NCBI RefSeq assembly: GCF_023856365.1
Contig: NW_026042821.1
Coordinates: 28,029-92,028, forward strand
Length of the DNA: 64,000 nt
Origin: Brienomyrus brachyistius
Taxonomy: Eukaryota > Chordata > Actinopteri > Osteoglossiformes > Mormyridae
Reading direction: 5' to 3'
Shown here: positions 1 through 20,164 of the stretch, one piece after another
Layout: each line of letters begins with the position of its first letter
Numbering within the stretch: position 1 is the first letter of the stretch
The notes under the pieces: generated by a model
The model's input: the letters and a program-made list of their open reading frames with translations, nothing else
Databases searched by the model: none
What the model was told of the DNA's origin: nothing
Program-made: the position numbers and the translations under genes

Positions 1-529
1 TCGACTCCTGGACCAATGGCTGACCATCCATTTGGCGGGCTTTCGGAAGGGGGTCTGTATCAGTCCTTTTGAGATTTATGACCAGAGTGATTTCCCTTGT
101 ATTGATGATTTTCGTTAGGCTGGTGTAACTTTTGATATATTCACTTTCGTGGTAACCACTGACCAGATTTGGAAACTGGAGTGATTTTCCATCGGTTTGA
201 TACCAAACATGCCATAGCAGCCTAGCGGTTCACACCTCATACCATCTGTAATGATTAATTAATGATTACTTATATTATGTCGTTATGTTATATTACTCAC
301 ACCTTATTTTATGCCTCACAATCTATATAATTGTAAATATACTGTGTAGCTGCTGGCGCGTTCCAAACTAAATCTCATTGTACTTACAATGTCAATAAAA
401 ACATCCATCCATCCATCTAGGCAGGCCAGTGTCGCCTCCATCCTTCCTGAAGTCAGTGATTCCTTTGTCTTTGTGCTGTTTAGTGCCAAATTGTTTGCTG
501 AACTCCAACCTATCAGTTTCTGGACCTCA

Positions 530-1085
530 TCTCTGTAAGCTGACTCATAAGAACCAAAGAGATTTACAAATGAGAGGAGGCCATTCGGCCCATCAAGCTC
601 CTTTGAGGAGAACTTAGCTAATAGCTCAAAAATCTTATCTAGCTCTGATTTAAAAGAACCCAGGGTTTTAGCTTGTGTTACAATAACAGGAAGACTATTC
701 CATACTCTAACTACACGCTGTGTACAGAAATGCTTCATCAAATTCGTTTTAAAATGTTCTCCAGCTAATTTCCACTTATGGCCACGAGTTCTGGTATTTA
801 AACTAACATTGAAATAGCCATTTGGCTGAACAGCATCCAGACCTGTTAGAATCTTAAACACCTGGATTATGTCCCCCCTTAGTCTCCTTTGCTCGAGGCT
901 AAACAGATTCAGCTCAGCTAACCTCTCCTCATTAGACATTCCTCTAAGACCAGGAATCATTCTCGTTGCCCTACGTTGCACCTTTTCCAAGGCAGCAATG
1001 TCCTTCTTAAGGTATGGTAACCAAACCCGCACACAATATTCTAGGTGGGGTCTTACCAAGGAATTATATTATCGTAGCATCACTT
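530..1085 (-). mobile_element. LINE (L2/CR1-like) reverse transcriptase C-terminal fragment
   Basis: The minus-strand reading frame begins VRPHLEYCVRVWLPYL and contains KVQRRATRMIPGL and LFSLEQRRLRGDIIQVFK. These are hallmarks of the end of the reverse-transcriptase ORF of fish L2/CR1-type non-LTR elements. Only the C-terminal region is present; the frame continues to about 316 without further recognisable motif. The left part is probably untranslated tail or host DNA. The fragment is 5'-truncated, as is usual for this class, and is unlikely to be mobile. Confidence 0.85.
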
Positions 1086-1487
1086 GCCTTGTCTTAAACT
1101 CCACACACCTAGAGATGCAATGTGCCTTCTCGCGTGGTGTTCCTGCAGAGGGAGTCTGTGAGTGCTGGAGATTGGGGGAGGGGGCAGTGTGGCTATGTCT
1201 GCTCTGTGTTCCTCCAGACGAGCAAAGAAGCTGTTTAGCTCCTTTGCTAAAAGGGCGTTGCTGTTAACAGTGACGGTGTTGTTGCCTTTGAAGTTTGTAA
1301 TGTGTTGTATTCCCTGCCACACCCACTGTGGGTTGTTGTATGTGAAGTAGACCTCTATTTTCTGTTTCTCTGCCTGCCTGGCAACCTTGATGCCCCTATT
1401 CAGGTTAGCTCTGGCTGCACTCTGTGTTCTTGACTGCGCTGTCTTGTCCTGTAGTATTGTATTGTTGCTCTTGTGTTTATCTTGCAC
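1080..1487 (-). mobile_element. Second LINE fragment (Rex1/L2-like, pre-RT region)
   Basis: The minus-strand ORF of 135 codons contains SAARANLNRGIKVARQAEKQ, VWQGIQHITNFKG and a following LNSFFARLEEH. This combination is typical of the segment just before the RT domain in fish Rex1/L2-type LINEs. It comes from an earlier part of the polyprotein than the neighbouring fragment at 530-1085 and from a different family, so the two are separate insertions or a rearranged junction. Reading stops where the ORF meets the neighbour. Confidence 0.75.
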
Positions 1488-1489
1488 TT

Positions 1490-1665
1490 TCTCCCTCTGT
1501 TTGTGCTCCTTTCACTCTGTATAGTTCTATCTTGCCCGCACTTGTGTCATCTTGTGTTGTTTCTGTTTTTCTTCTTTGTCTTGCACCGTGGTCCAGGAGG
1601 AACAATGTTTCCTTTCACTGTGTACTGTGTATATTGCTGAAATAACAATAAACCCACTTGACCAC
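1490..1665 (+). repeat. Possible LINE 3' tail
   Basis: A plus-strand T-rich stretch with ttgcaccgtggtccaggagg, then tttcctttcactgtgtactg, ending in aataacaataaaccc, resembles the 3' untranslated tail found behind fish Rex-type LINEs (capped by a polyadenylation-like aataaa). The assignment is from pattern memory only. Confidence 0.45.
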
Positions 1666-1811
1666 CTGCCTCGATTCATCCTGAAGAGTTTTCCAATGTT
1701 GTTCAAAGGTCTGTTTGTTTCGGGTGAAGGACACGCCCCTGGACGTGCTGGATAAGGGGACCACAGATCAGTGTCCTCAGTCCTGCTTCTCCCTTCAAAG
1801 CTGAGAGGAAG

Positions 1812-3804
1812 ATGACCCGCCTGCTGGTTCTGGTTTTGGCTTATGGAGCTCTGCTTATCTCCACAGAGGCCCAGCAAGATTACCACAGTCTCCCTGCACT
1901 CTACAAGACGGCCATTAAACTCGCAGTCGAAAATGCTCATCAAGGAACCCGTCAGCACATGAATTTCTATAACATCCAGGGCCGTCCGAAGGTAACTGCT
2001 GAGAAAGTGTTTACAAAAGTGTGAAACTTTCATCATCTGCAAGCTGAACTAATGAGAATCACATTGATTTTGATGTTTTAATTTCAATGCATATGATGCT
2101 TAATGTCTCTTCACAATGAAAGTGATGGTTGTATATCTCAGCCCTGGTCAATTTTACCTTCTCACAGTTTCTCTCTGAATCTGCTGCAGTCAAGTCTGTG
2201 ACAGTTTGCCATTTTTTGGGTGATTATTGTTTGTTATATTGCCTTTAAAACAGTTGTAGGCAATTTTGTATATAACGTGTTTATGTGATTTAGATCAGCA
2301 GTGAATACATTGACATTGAGATTCTCTTGAGAGCAACAAAATGTCCAAAGTCAACTGCAACAGACCATCGGGCTGACTGTATTTTCATGGACAAGAGGGT
2401 AAGTAAAGAGTCACTGTGACTGTGAGCATTGGACATATCAGTTAGCAAATTAATTTAGGTTCATGTTAACTTTTTTGATGCCCTGCGGAGGAAAGTTAGC
2501 CAACAATAAAGTAACAAATAGATAGGTGGCCTCAAACAGCCAGTTCCATCACCTTATTCTCAAATTTTAGTAGGTTTACAGGCTTAAAGGCTGGATTACC
2601 AGGCAGTTGAAATCAGCCTTAAATGGCAGTGTGGTGTTTTGTGGTGAAAGGGCAATTAAATCTGGTCAGAGCAGGGTAGATGCGCAGTGTGAATTACCCT
2701 TTAAATTTACCTCTTTAAATAGTGAACTACAGGACCACTTAGCTTGATCGGAGGACAGTATTTTAATACAGAGCAGTGTTCAGTTAAACGGGATTTGTTG
2801 TTCATACTTTTAGATGAACTTGCTTTGTATAATATAGCCTTAAGGTGACCCTGCTTTGGAAGCTCTTTCCTCTAAAATTGTTCTGTGTCATTAAACCCTG
2901 CAGTCCAGCAGCTCTGCCTTAAATCTTTAGATATATCTTTACTACACCTTCTCTCACTGTATTTATTGCCCACCACTCTTTAAATACTGTTTTTGTGTGT
3001 CTGTGTGTTTTTGCAGCCATTCATTAACTGTAGAGTTTGCAGCAGACGGTCTGGTAATAATCTTACACATCCATCAATTGACTGTGTACCAAACAAGAAA
3101 GTGGATGAAGTAAGTGTAGAGAGTCTTAGCATTATGGAAATGTAACAGGTGTGTGAATTGTGTCTAAACATGTGGTTAAACTTTGATTGTGTTTGTACAT
3201 GCAAAAATTTGATCAGAGTACTGTTTATTAATGACAAGGTTACTTTTAATCTGAACAACAGTGGCAGCACCAGGGAAAAGCTTGGGGGGGGGGCTCTAGC
3301 TCCTCCTCCAATGACCATAGTACCCCCACAGCACCCCCAAAATATTGGTTTCATTTTTTCTTTAACTATCTGTAAAATCTGTATATTGTGTAAGACATTT
3401 TTGCGGTTTTTATAGCATACTTGTAGTGTATTTTTTCTTCAAAGTACACATAGAGGCTCTGTGAGCTAGACGTTAGAATTTCATATTTTATCATATTTTA
3501 TCCATGCTGTAGCTTATCGTGCTGTGTGCTTCTATACAGCATCTACATAAGCTGAAAAGCTAAAGCACCCGCTCTAAATAATCTCACTCCCCTATAGCAC
3601 CTGTAGCATTAAGTCACTGGCGCTGCCACTGCTGAATAAACGACTCCAATCTGACTAAACCGCTTAACTTTTCCTCCCCATGTTACATTTCAGGACAAAC
3701 GACGTAATATGTGTCCTTCTGATAAACCTCCTCTCAGATCTAAAACTGCCTTGGCTTCCAAGGACACTAAAGAAGCTGAAGGAGACTGTCTGGGCTGTTT
3801 CTGA
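1812..3804 (+). CDS. Chemerin-like secreted protein (RARRES2/cystatin-fold family), 4 exons
   Basis: Exons 1812-1991, 2294-2398, 3017-3109 and 3694-3804 all have GT/AG borders and phase-0 joins and give 162 residues, close to the 163 of human chemerin. Residues 1-20 are a hydrophobic signal peptide (MTRLLVLVLAYGALLISTEA). A cystatin-like helix follows. The cysteine pattern C-x11-C-x10-C-x2-C-x14-C in exons 2-3 closely matches chemerin (C-x9-C-x10-CLAC-x15-C). Chemerin is a secreted chemoattractant and adipokine acting on G-protein-coupled receptors. The last exon ends DCLGCF and lacks the aromatic YFPGQFAFS-type activation tail of mammalian chemerin, so receptor activity is uncertain. It could instead be a cathelicidin- or cystatin-related paralogue. 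The start is the first ATG, with an in-frame signal peptide. A MITE sits in intron 3. Confidence 0.7.
3259..3631. mobile_element. hAT-type MITE with 8-bp target duplication
   Basis: The left end CAGTGGCAGCACC and right end GGCGCTGCCACTG are inverted copies (one or two mismatches). The flanks are ctgaacaa (3251-3258) and ctgaataa (3632-3639), an 8-bp duplication with one mismatch, as expected for hAT transposition. The 373-bp body has no coding capacity. It lies in intron 3 of the chemerin-like gene. Confidence 0.8.
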
Positions 3805-4241
3805 TGGCTGATGGTCCTGCAATGTGGACCAGAGGAGGAAACTGGAAGGGAAAATGCTTTGCTTTATATCATGCCCACCCAAAGCCCCCAGTGAGTAAGC
3901 CATAGGCGCCGATAGCATGGAAAAACTCCCAAGAAGGAAGAAACCTTGGGAGGGACCAAACTCAAAGGGGGAGCCCATCCTCCTGGGGCCGGCAAAGTGT
4001 AGGTGCAGGATCACAAAAAACTTAACGAGAGAATTCGACTGTCCCTCACAAAAACTGTAAAGTTTTAGTGGCTAAATTGCTTTTTCTATGCCTTTTCAAA
4101 CAGGAGGAGATTTGTTTGGCTATATGTAGAAATTTTCTATACAATTTAGACAGCACAGAATCATTAACCTACTTTAATGAATTTATTTATACAACCACAT
4201 ATTTCACACATTTTGACATCAGTCATGCAGTGAAGATACAG
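3805..4241. other. Gene-free stretch (3' flank of chemerin-like gene)
   Basis: No ORF, RNA gene or repeat that I recognise. It includes gggaaactggaagggaaaat and an A-rich part, and presumably holds the 3' UTR of the chemerin-like gene. No clear AATAAA was found near the stop. Confidence 0.4.
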
Positions 4242-4437
4242 TCTCTTTATTTCTTGACGCCAACCCTCCCCATTAATCCGGGCTTGGGACCGACACCTAG
4301 TTGAGCTGGCTTGCTCCCTTAAGTGGCTGGGTTAGGCTAAACTATGTACATATTTATAAAGACTACAATAAATTTATAAAGACCTCCCTAAATATGTAGT
4401 CTAACAAAACGCAGTTTAAAGAAGGTAGCCTACCTGG
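4242..4437 (+). repeat. Dispersed repeat, inverted relative to the copy at 48029-48216
   Basis: The segment from ctctttatttcttgacgcca through gagctggcttgctccctta and gtagcctacctgg is present in reverse complement at 48029-48216 with few differences. The family is not identified; the two copies show that it is interspersed. Confidence 0.75.
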
Positions 4438-5690
4438 TAAACAAAGAAATTAAAAGGCCCACAGCATATAATCGGGCTATATTCCAAGCAGTTTTTAAGA
4501 ACGTAACCTACATGGCGAAATTGAATTACTTTCTGGACCAACAAACGCAACCAGGCATGAACATTATGCACCTTCCTAGTCTTGATGTAAGTCGTCCTAC
4601 AGATGAGGACGTTAGGCAGCCTTTAGATCCGACCCATCATGCACTGCAGTTTTTTGCAAATTCCTCAGACGGAAAACCATTAAATACCTCTTCTATTACC
4701 TTATATTACCTTATATTCATGTAATAAATATACAAATATCAATTAGTTGGAAATCAGCCAGACAGACGTAATTACTACAAATGGTTTCCACTGTATTTGT
4801 GACTCTGAGTGCCGCAGGCTTGGATGCAGTGCCGCACCATTTTGTAAGGCATGCACTGGCCAATCATGTAGCACTTCTCTCAGAAATATTAATGAGACAT
4901 CACCTACCACCCTGCAAAAAAGAAATTTGCCGCTTGTCCCCCTGCACATGAGCCAACTTGGCTGCGTCAACCAGCGGAGCTCCGGAGCCTCTGGAGAAAC
5001 ACGCGGCAAAAAAGGCTCGCATGCGGTCTTCCAAAGTTTGGGAATACTTCAGTCATGACACCTTTTCTGCGCCTCTACTGTAGCTGGCGTTAATGATGCT
5101 GTTTCAGCCATTTTATATTTTCTGTTTACTTATTCTGTCATGTAAGACTGAGACAAATTATCGTTTACGACAATTCTTACACACTGTAGCCTGACTTGCT
5201 GACTTAAGTAAGTTTAACTATAAGCTACCTTTGCTAGTGTTTGTGAATAACATGTTTCTCTAGTTATGAAATTATTCCATGTTTTAGCATCTGTTTCAAC
5301 ATTAAAGTCAAATTGGTATACTGAAATATATAAAAACTATTGAACTATTAACTTAAGTCTAACATAGAAAATCCTACTGAATCTCTTAAGATTTTCCTTT
5401 TTTGTTAATGCACTAATGTTTAAGAAGTGTCTTAATAAATTGAATTTCAGATTTGTGTGTGGGTGGGAGTGGGTGAATTGTATTAAATTCATACATTCAT
5501 TCTTTTGGCTCAGACATTACTGACCTAAAACAAATTGAGGCATTGGGTAAGTGCTTAAATTAGCTACTAAATGGCAAAAAATATTCTAAATATCACATTT
5601 TCCATTCTTCGGTATAATTTTAACGAATCACCTATGCTGCCAAACATTAACGCATAGATTGTCACAACACTCTATGTTTTAGTTCTTCTT
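4438..5690. other. Gene-free AT-rich stretch
   Basis: Several short ORFs occur but none has recognisable motifs. The stretch 4747-5058 is open in both directions and looks like chance. No repeat that I can name, apart from AT-rich low complexity. Confidence 0.4.
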
Positions 5691-5699
5691 TATGTGTAT

Positions 5700-5993
5700 A
5701 GGACGGTGTGATGGTTCTGGTGGTGGGTGTGGCCGACGCTGCTCGCGATGTTTGGCTATGCTGCAGTCCCAGGGACCAAGTTGGAACACATTTCCACCTT
5801 CAAGCTTAGGTGGAAAAACGGCACCGAGACCCAGCAGCAGGACAACTTCACTTGTCCAGACAACCAGCCCTGCTTCATCATTGAAGTAAGCCCTGTGAAC
5901 AGGAGCGAGATGTACTTCTGCAGTGGATGTTATAGCGGAAAGAACATCCCCATCCTCACGTCTGCCGGAGTGCCCCCTCAAGTGGGTGTGTGA
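5700..5993 (+). CDS. Unrecognised exon-like ORF, weak Ig-V-like tail
   Basis: A plus-strand frame reads LEHISTFKLRWKNGT, then FTCPDNQPCFIIEVSPVNRS and EMYFCSGCYSG, then stops at about 5992. The C...YFC spacing and the preceding hydrophobic strand vaguely recall the end of an immunoglobulin V domain (F-x-I-x-V-x-x-x-(D/E)-x-x-x-Y-x-C). Potential N-glycosylation sites (NGT, NFT, NRS) suggest an extracellular protein. An AG acceptor lies at about 5700 (tgtgtatag) and a GTAAGC donor at 5886, so the exon may end at ATT-GAA. No neighbouring exons were found. It may also be a pseudogene fragment. Confidence 0.3.
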
Positions 5994-6029
5994 CTTAACT
6001 CGATGGATGAATTGGACAGAATGTACTGT

Positions 6030-6690
6030 TACTAGAGGTCGACCGATATGGGTTTTTCAATAGCCGATGCCGATATTTAGGAGTCAGGGTCAGGCGATGG
6101 CCGATATATGCTGCTGATTTTTTTTGGCCGATAATTGGACGTTTTCCCCTCTATTTGCATGGTAAAATATCACACTAATAATAACAAACGATACACAAAA
6201 TTTCTCAATTTAGCATTTATTGAATACTCAACTTGGAAACAATAACACATTTATAAACAATAAAAATAGCAGCATCAGAATCTCTGTTAGTGCACAATAT
6301 AGCAGCAAACTCCTCATGTTTGACGGAAGGAAATTTGTAAACAATACAAAAAGGAATAAGCATGTTATCTTCAGTTGTAATCCCACTTCCAGTCCCTGAG
6401 TCTTACTCACCACACTCATACTTCACAGCAATCAGACAGCAGTTAATTAACCAGAAGAGAAAAATGCAAAAACACAACAGAACTTGTAAATAATAACAAA
6501 CTAATAGACAATAAAAATAGCAGCATCAGAATCTCTATTAGTGCCAAATATAGCAGCAAACTCCTCATGTCTGACGGAAGGAAAATTTGTAAATACACAA
6601 AGGAATGAGCACATCTTCAGTTTTAATCCCATTTCCAGTCCCTGAGTCTTCCTCATCCCACAAGCAGGCAAGGCATGTCACCCCGGTTGT
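6030..6690. mobile_element. hAT-like non-autonomous repeat with internal tandem duplication
   Basis: The left part (gtcgaccgatatgggtttttc, gccgatgccgatat, ggccgatatat) is a common fish interspersed repeat of hAT type by my recollection. The region 6255-6415 (agcagcatcagaatctct, gcagcaaactcctcatg, ccagtccctgagtctt) is repeated at 6510-6665 with small changes, a duplication about 255 bp apart. The family name is from memory only. Confidence 0.55.
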
Positions 6691-6718
6691 GTGACACTTA
6701 TTTTATATAATAAAATAA
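6661..6718 (+). repeat. Single copy of the 41-43 kb array unit core
   Basis: aagcaggcaaggcatgtcac followed by cccggttgtgtgacacttat and tttatataat matches the conserved core repeated ten times at 41.07-43.32 kb. Here it occurs once, immediately before the Pro-rich Gypsy-like segment. Confidence 0.8.
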
Positions 6719-7700
6719 GTGCCCCCTGCGGCCCCAGAGCCCGAGCAGCCGTCTCCGCTGCCTGCAGCTACCGCGCCCACGTCCGAGGCGCTTTCCCTGC
6801 CTGCAGCTCCCGGGCAGGCGCCCCCTCTGCAGCCTGCAGCTCCAGTCCCTGGCCCCACTCCAGTCCCTTCTCCCCCTGTGACTCTGGTACCCTCACCCCG
6901 ACGAGCCCGACCCCGGCCACGGGTCCTTATGTCTGTGTCCCATAAGGGGAGAGGACACAGACGCACGGCTGGGGTCCCACCCGCCCAGCCCCCTGGCTCG
7001 CCCTCCCTCGCCGGCGCTAGGGCTTGGTCGGCGCCTGCGGGTCCTGGCCCTCCGGGTCGGCTGTCGTCTGCGGGTCCCCCTCCGCGGCCTCGTCGCCCTG
7101 CCTCGGTCCCTCCTCCGGCGTCTTATCGGTTGCCTGCGGGCCCCCCGACGGCGGCTCCTCATTCGCCTGCTGGTCCTCCCGCTCTGGCGTGTCGGAGGAC
7201 GTCGCCGTCTGCTGCGGCTCCCCCTCTCTCCTTGCCCTCGCCAGGGTCCCTTCCAGCTCCTTCGTCCCCTTCCCTGGTCTCCCCTCCGACTCCCTCCTTC
7301 GTCCCTGCGTCTGTCCCTCACCCCATCTCCTCGGCCCCTCCGGCTCCGGCCTCCCGGCCGCCTGCAGCCCTTCCGGCTGCCTCCCGTCGCCCGCTGGGTC
7401 TCCCTCGGGCTCCTCTTGGTTCCCCCTCCTTCTCTCCCTGGCCTCCCGTCTTTGTCCCTCCTGCCTCTGCTCCCCCTCGCTTTGTTCCTCCTGTCTCTGT
7501 CCCTCCTCTCTTTGTCCCTCGTCCCTCTGGCTTCTGCTCCTCTTTCCCCGATGTTCCCTTCGTTCACTCCCGGTCCTTTTGTCCTGCCTGTTCCCTCCGT
7601 GTCCCCCTTTCTGATCTGTTTCTCTGCCTTTCCTGTCTTATGTCAAGTCTTGTCCTGGCTCCTTCCCCTGTGCCAGTTCTGTCTGTCCGTTCTGTTTGGC
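6719..7700 (+). mobile_element. Gypsy-like element fragment, Pro/Ser/Ala-rich GC-rich region
   Basis: One plus-strand frame of 344 codons (6719-7753) is rich in Pro, Ala and Ser. Its LPAAPGQAPPLQPAAP stretch is nearly identical to the PAAPGQAPPLQPPAAP repeats of the gag-like ORF near the right edge (63.5-64 kb), so both belong to one element family. Downstream the sequence becomes a low-complexity CT-rich pattern encoding PPVFVPPASAPPRFVPP. No LTR follows; the fragment runs straight into the 29-bp satellite. It is a broken piece, not an independent host gene. Confidence 0.7.
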
Positions 7701-7701
7701 T

Positions 7702-18057
<10,356 letters not shown>

Positions 18058-18616
18058 TTTTCAGTCCGTACTAAAGACGTATTGCAAAATAAGCAGAGGT
18101 CCAACAGTAGGCCTTTGAATGGGCTACAGGCTGCATTGGGTTCTGCTGCTTTTTCTTCCGAGTCGCCTGCCCCTCCTCCCCCGAAGTCATCGGCTCTTCC
18201 TCGGTTGTATCACACACAGGTTCGGAAACATTCGATGCGCATTACCGTCCCCTCCTGCACTGGAGGGTTAAGGACAACGTGATTATATCGAACCAAAATT
18301 GAAATGTGCAAGTTGACTTTCCTAGTTATACGTCTTCATTTTTATTCTGGGTTTAACAACCATGAGTTTATGACGTATTTTACATGATTAGTTGGCGACT
18401 GGACCTTATTGTTTATATCTCTTATTAAGGATCCATCCATCCATACATCAATTATCAAAACCACACACTTACAATCCGAGTCTAGTTTCATATGCTGCGC
18501 TGCTGAGCGACCCGCAGAATATTATGCATGAGTACAAGTCACAAGCCCCGTTTCCACTAACACGGGGCCGGTTCTAGCTTGGTGCCTTTTGAGACCGAGG
18601 CAAAAAGATGCAGACT

Positions 18617-18688
18617 CTCCCCGTCGGGGAATCGAACCCCGGTCTCCCGCGTGACAGGCGGGGATACTCACCACTATACTAACGAGGA
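18617..18688 (-). tRNA. tRNA-Asp (GTC)
   Basis: In reverse complement the 72-nt gene starts tcctcgttagtatagtggtg, has the B box ggttcgattcc, anticodon loop ctGTCac and ends gacggggag. The acceptor stem TCCTCGT pairs with ACGGGGA (one G-U). No CCA is encoded, as expected for a eukaryotic gene. It sits between the 5' ends of u2af2 and rgs11. Confidence 0.95.
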
Positions 18689-20164
18689 GATGTACGCGCA
18701 CTACTTTTACATCTTCAAGATAAACAGCGGATGACTACTAACATTTGCGAGTAATCAATGACTGAGCTTCATGTCATGACCATGGTGCTCAAGAGAAGAA
18801 AAAATACATAATGTACGTCCACTGATACCAGAACAACCATATAGCTTTATACTAAGACGATGATTAAACGGAAAATTCCTTTACAAAACACTGCCACAAA
18901 ATCATAGTTTCGCAATATTACATCGTGCAACGGGACACAGTGTAAGTACGTGAAGTCGGTAATTAAATCAAGAAAAAAAAGTGAGAGGAAAAGAATACTT
19001 TTCTATTATCATATTTTTCTAACTGGCCAAACTGAGTCATATTTTGATTATACACACTAACAGAAAAACAGTGCAAATCTCCGGTAGTCCGTTTCACTTG
19101 CGCTCCGCTATGGGGCAGTAACAAGCAGAGCTTAAGTGTGGAAGGAAAAAAAAAACACAGGACAGCATCAATCCCAACTTCACAAACGCCGGAGATCGAG
19201 ATGCTGTAAGCATGACAATTAACATCTTTATCCAAGGGAACAGCTGCAAGACACAGATGCCGCGCCTAACAAAGGTAGGATCGATTCCGAAGTTCAGGCA
19301 TTTACAGACGCGGACTCTTCTGGAGTTGATTTTTTTCGGGAGATACGCATCAACTTCAAAAGTATGAACCGCATTATATCTATATCTGTTATGACGTTGT
19401 AGCTATTGATACTGATGCATCACAAAAATAATTTAAATGTTTTTTCATTCTGACATATGTTCGTTCGGACGAGGATTTTATTATATGAGATAAGTTTTAA
19501 ATGAAAACTTTTTTTAATCTATATGATTAATTCTCGAATCTAAGCCAGACTTCACATAAATCATTCATTCATAAATATAATGGAACATACAACATCCAGG
19601 TATCCATGAAATTTATGATCAGGCTATACGTTTGTGATAACAACAAAACAACACAACATGTATATTTACAATATATGGGCCTATTGTTTAATATTGCCTC
19701 CAAATTATAGCCAGACAATAACGCAATAGGCCGACATCAAACTATTTTCATGTAAAACAAAAGTGCTGGCAGTTTGCTTGTGCTTACAGACCCCGCCTTG
19801 AGCCCATCCAGAAAGATCCCAAAAATAACCGACAAGCAAAGGTTGTAACAATCTGAGCATGTTTAGTTTAATGTAATCAGGAGCCGAATTAATAACGCGA
19901 ATAAATGATCAAACCGAAAGTCTGTAGTCGGGAATATCCGATAACGTCTTCGACGTGCAGTTAAGATAGTCAGAGGAAAAACCTTGTAGTTTACTTATAT
20001 ATATGCCTAAATATATGAGTGTGTCTCTCCGGTGATTTAATGATGAATATAACGATTACATATCAAATCACACATTAAGCAATTATTATATTACTAGGTT
20101 GAACGTTTTCACTATGTCTGTCGTCACCTTGATTTCACGATTTTGACTATTCTTCTTATCCCAG
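18689..20164. other. Intergenic stretch between u2af2 and rgs11
   Basis: Head-to-head spacer of about 2.1 kb between the u2af2 start and the first recognised rgs11 exon. The first coding exon of rgs11 should lie in or near it, but I could not identify it. AT-rich, no repeat that I can name. Confidence 0.4.

Noticed and set aside
6893..7567. Arg/Gly-rich minus-strand ORF of 224 codons
   Set aside because: Shadow of the GC- and CT-rich Gypsy-like plus-strand segment; no motifs.
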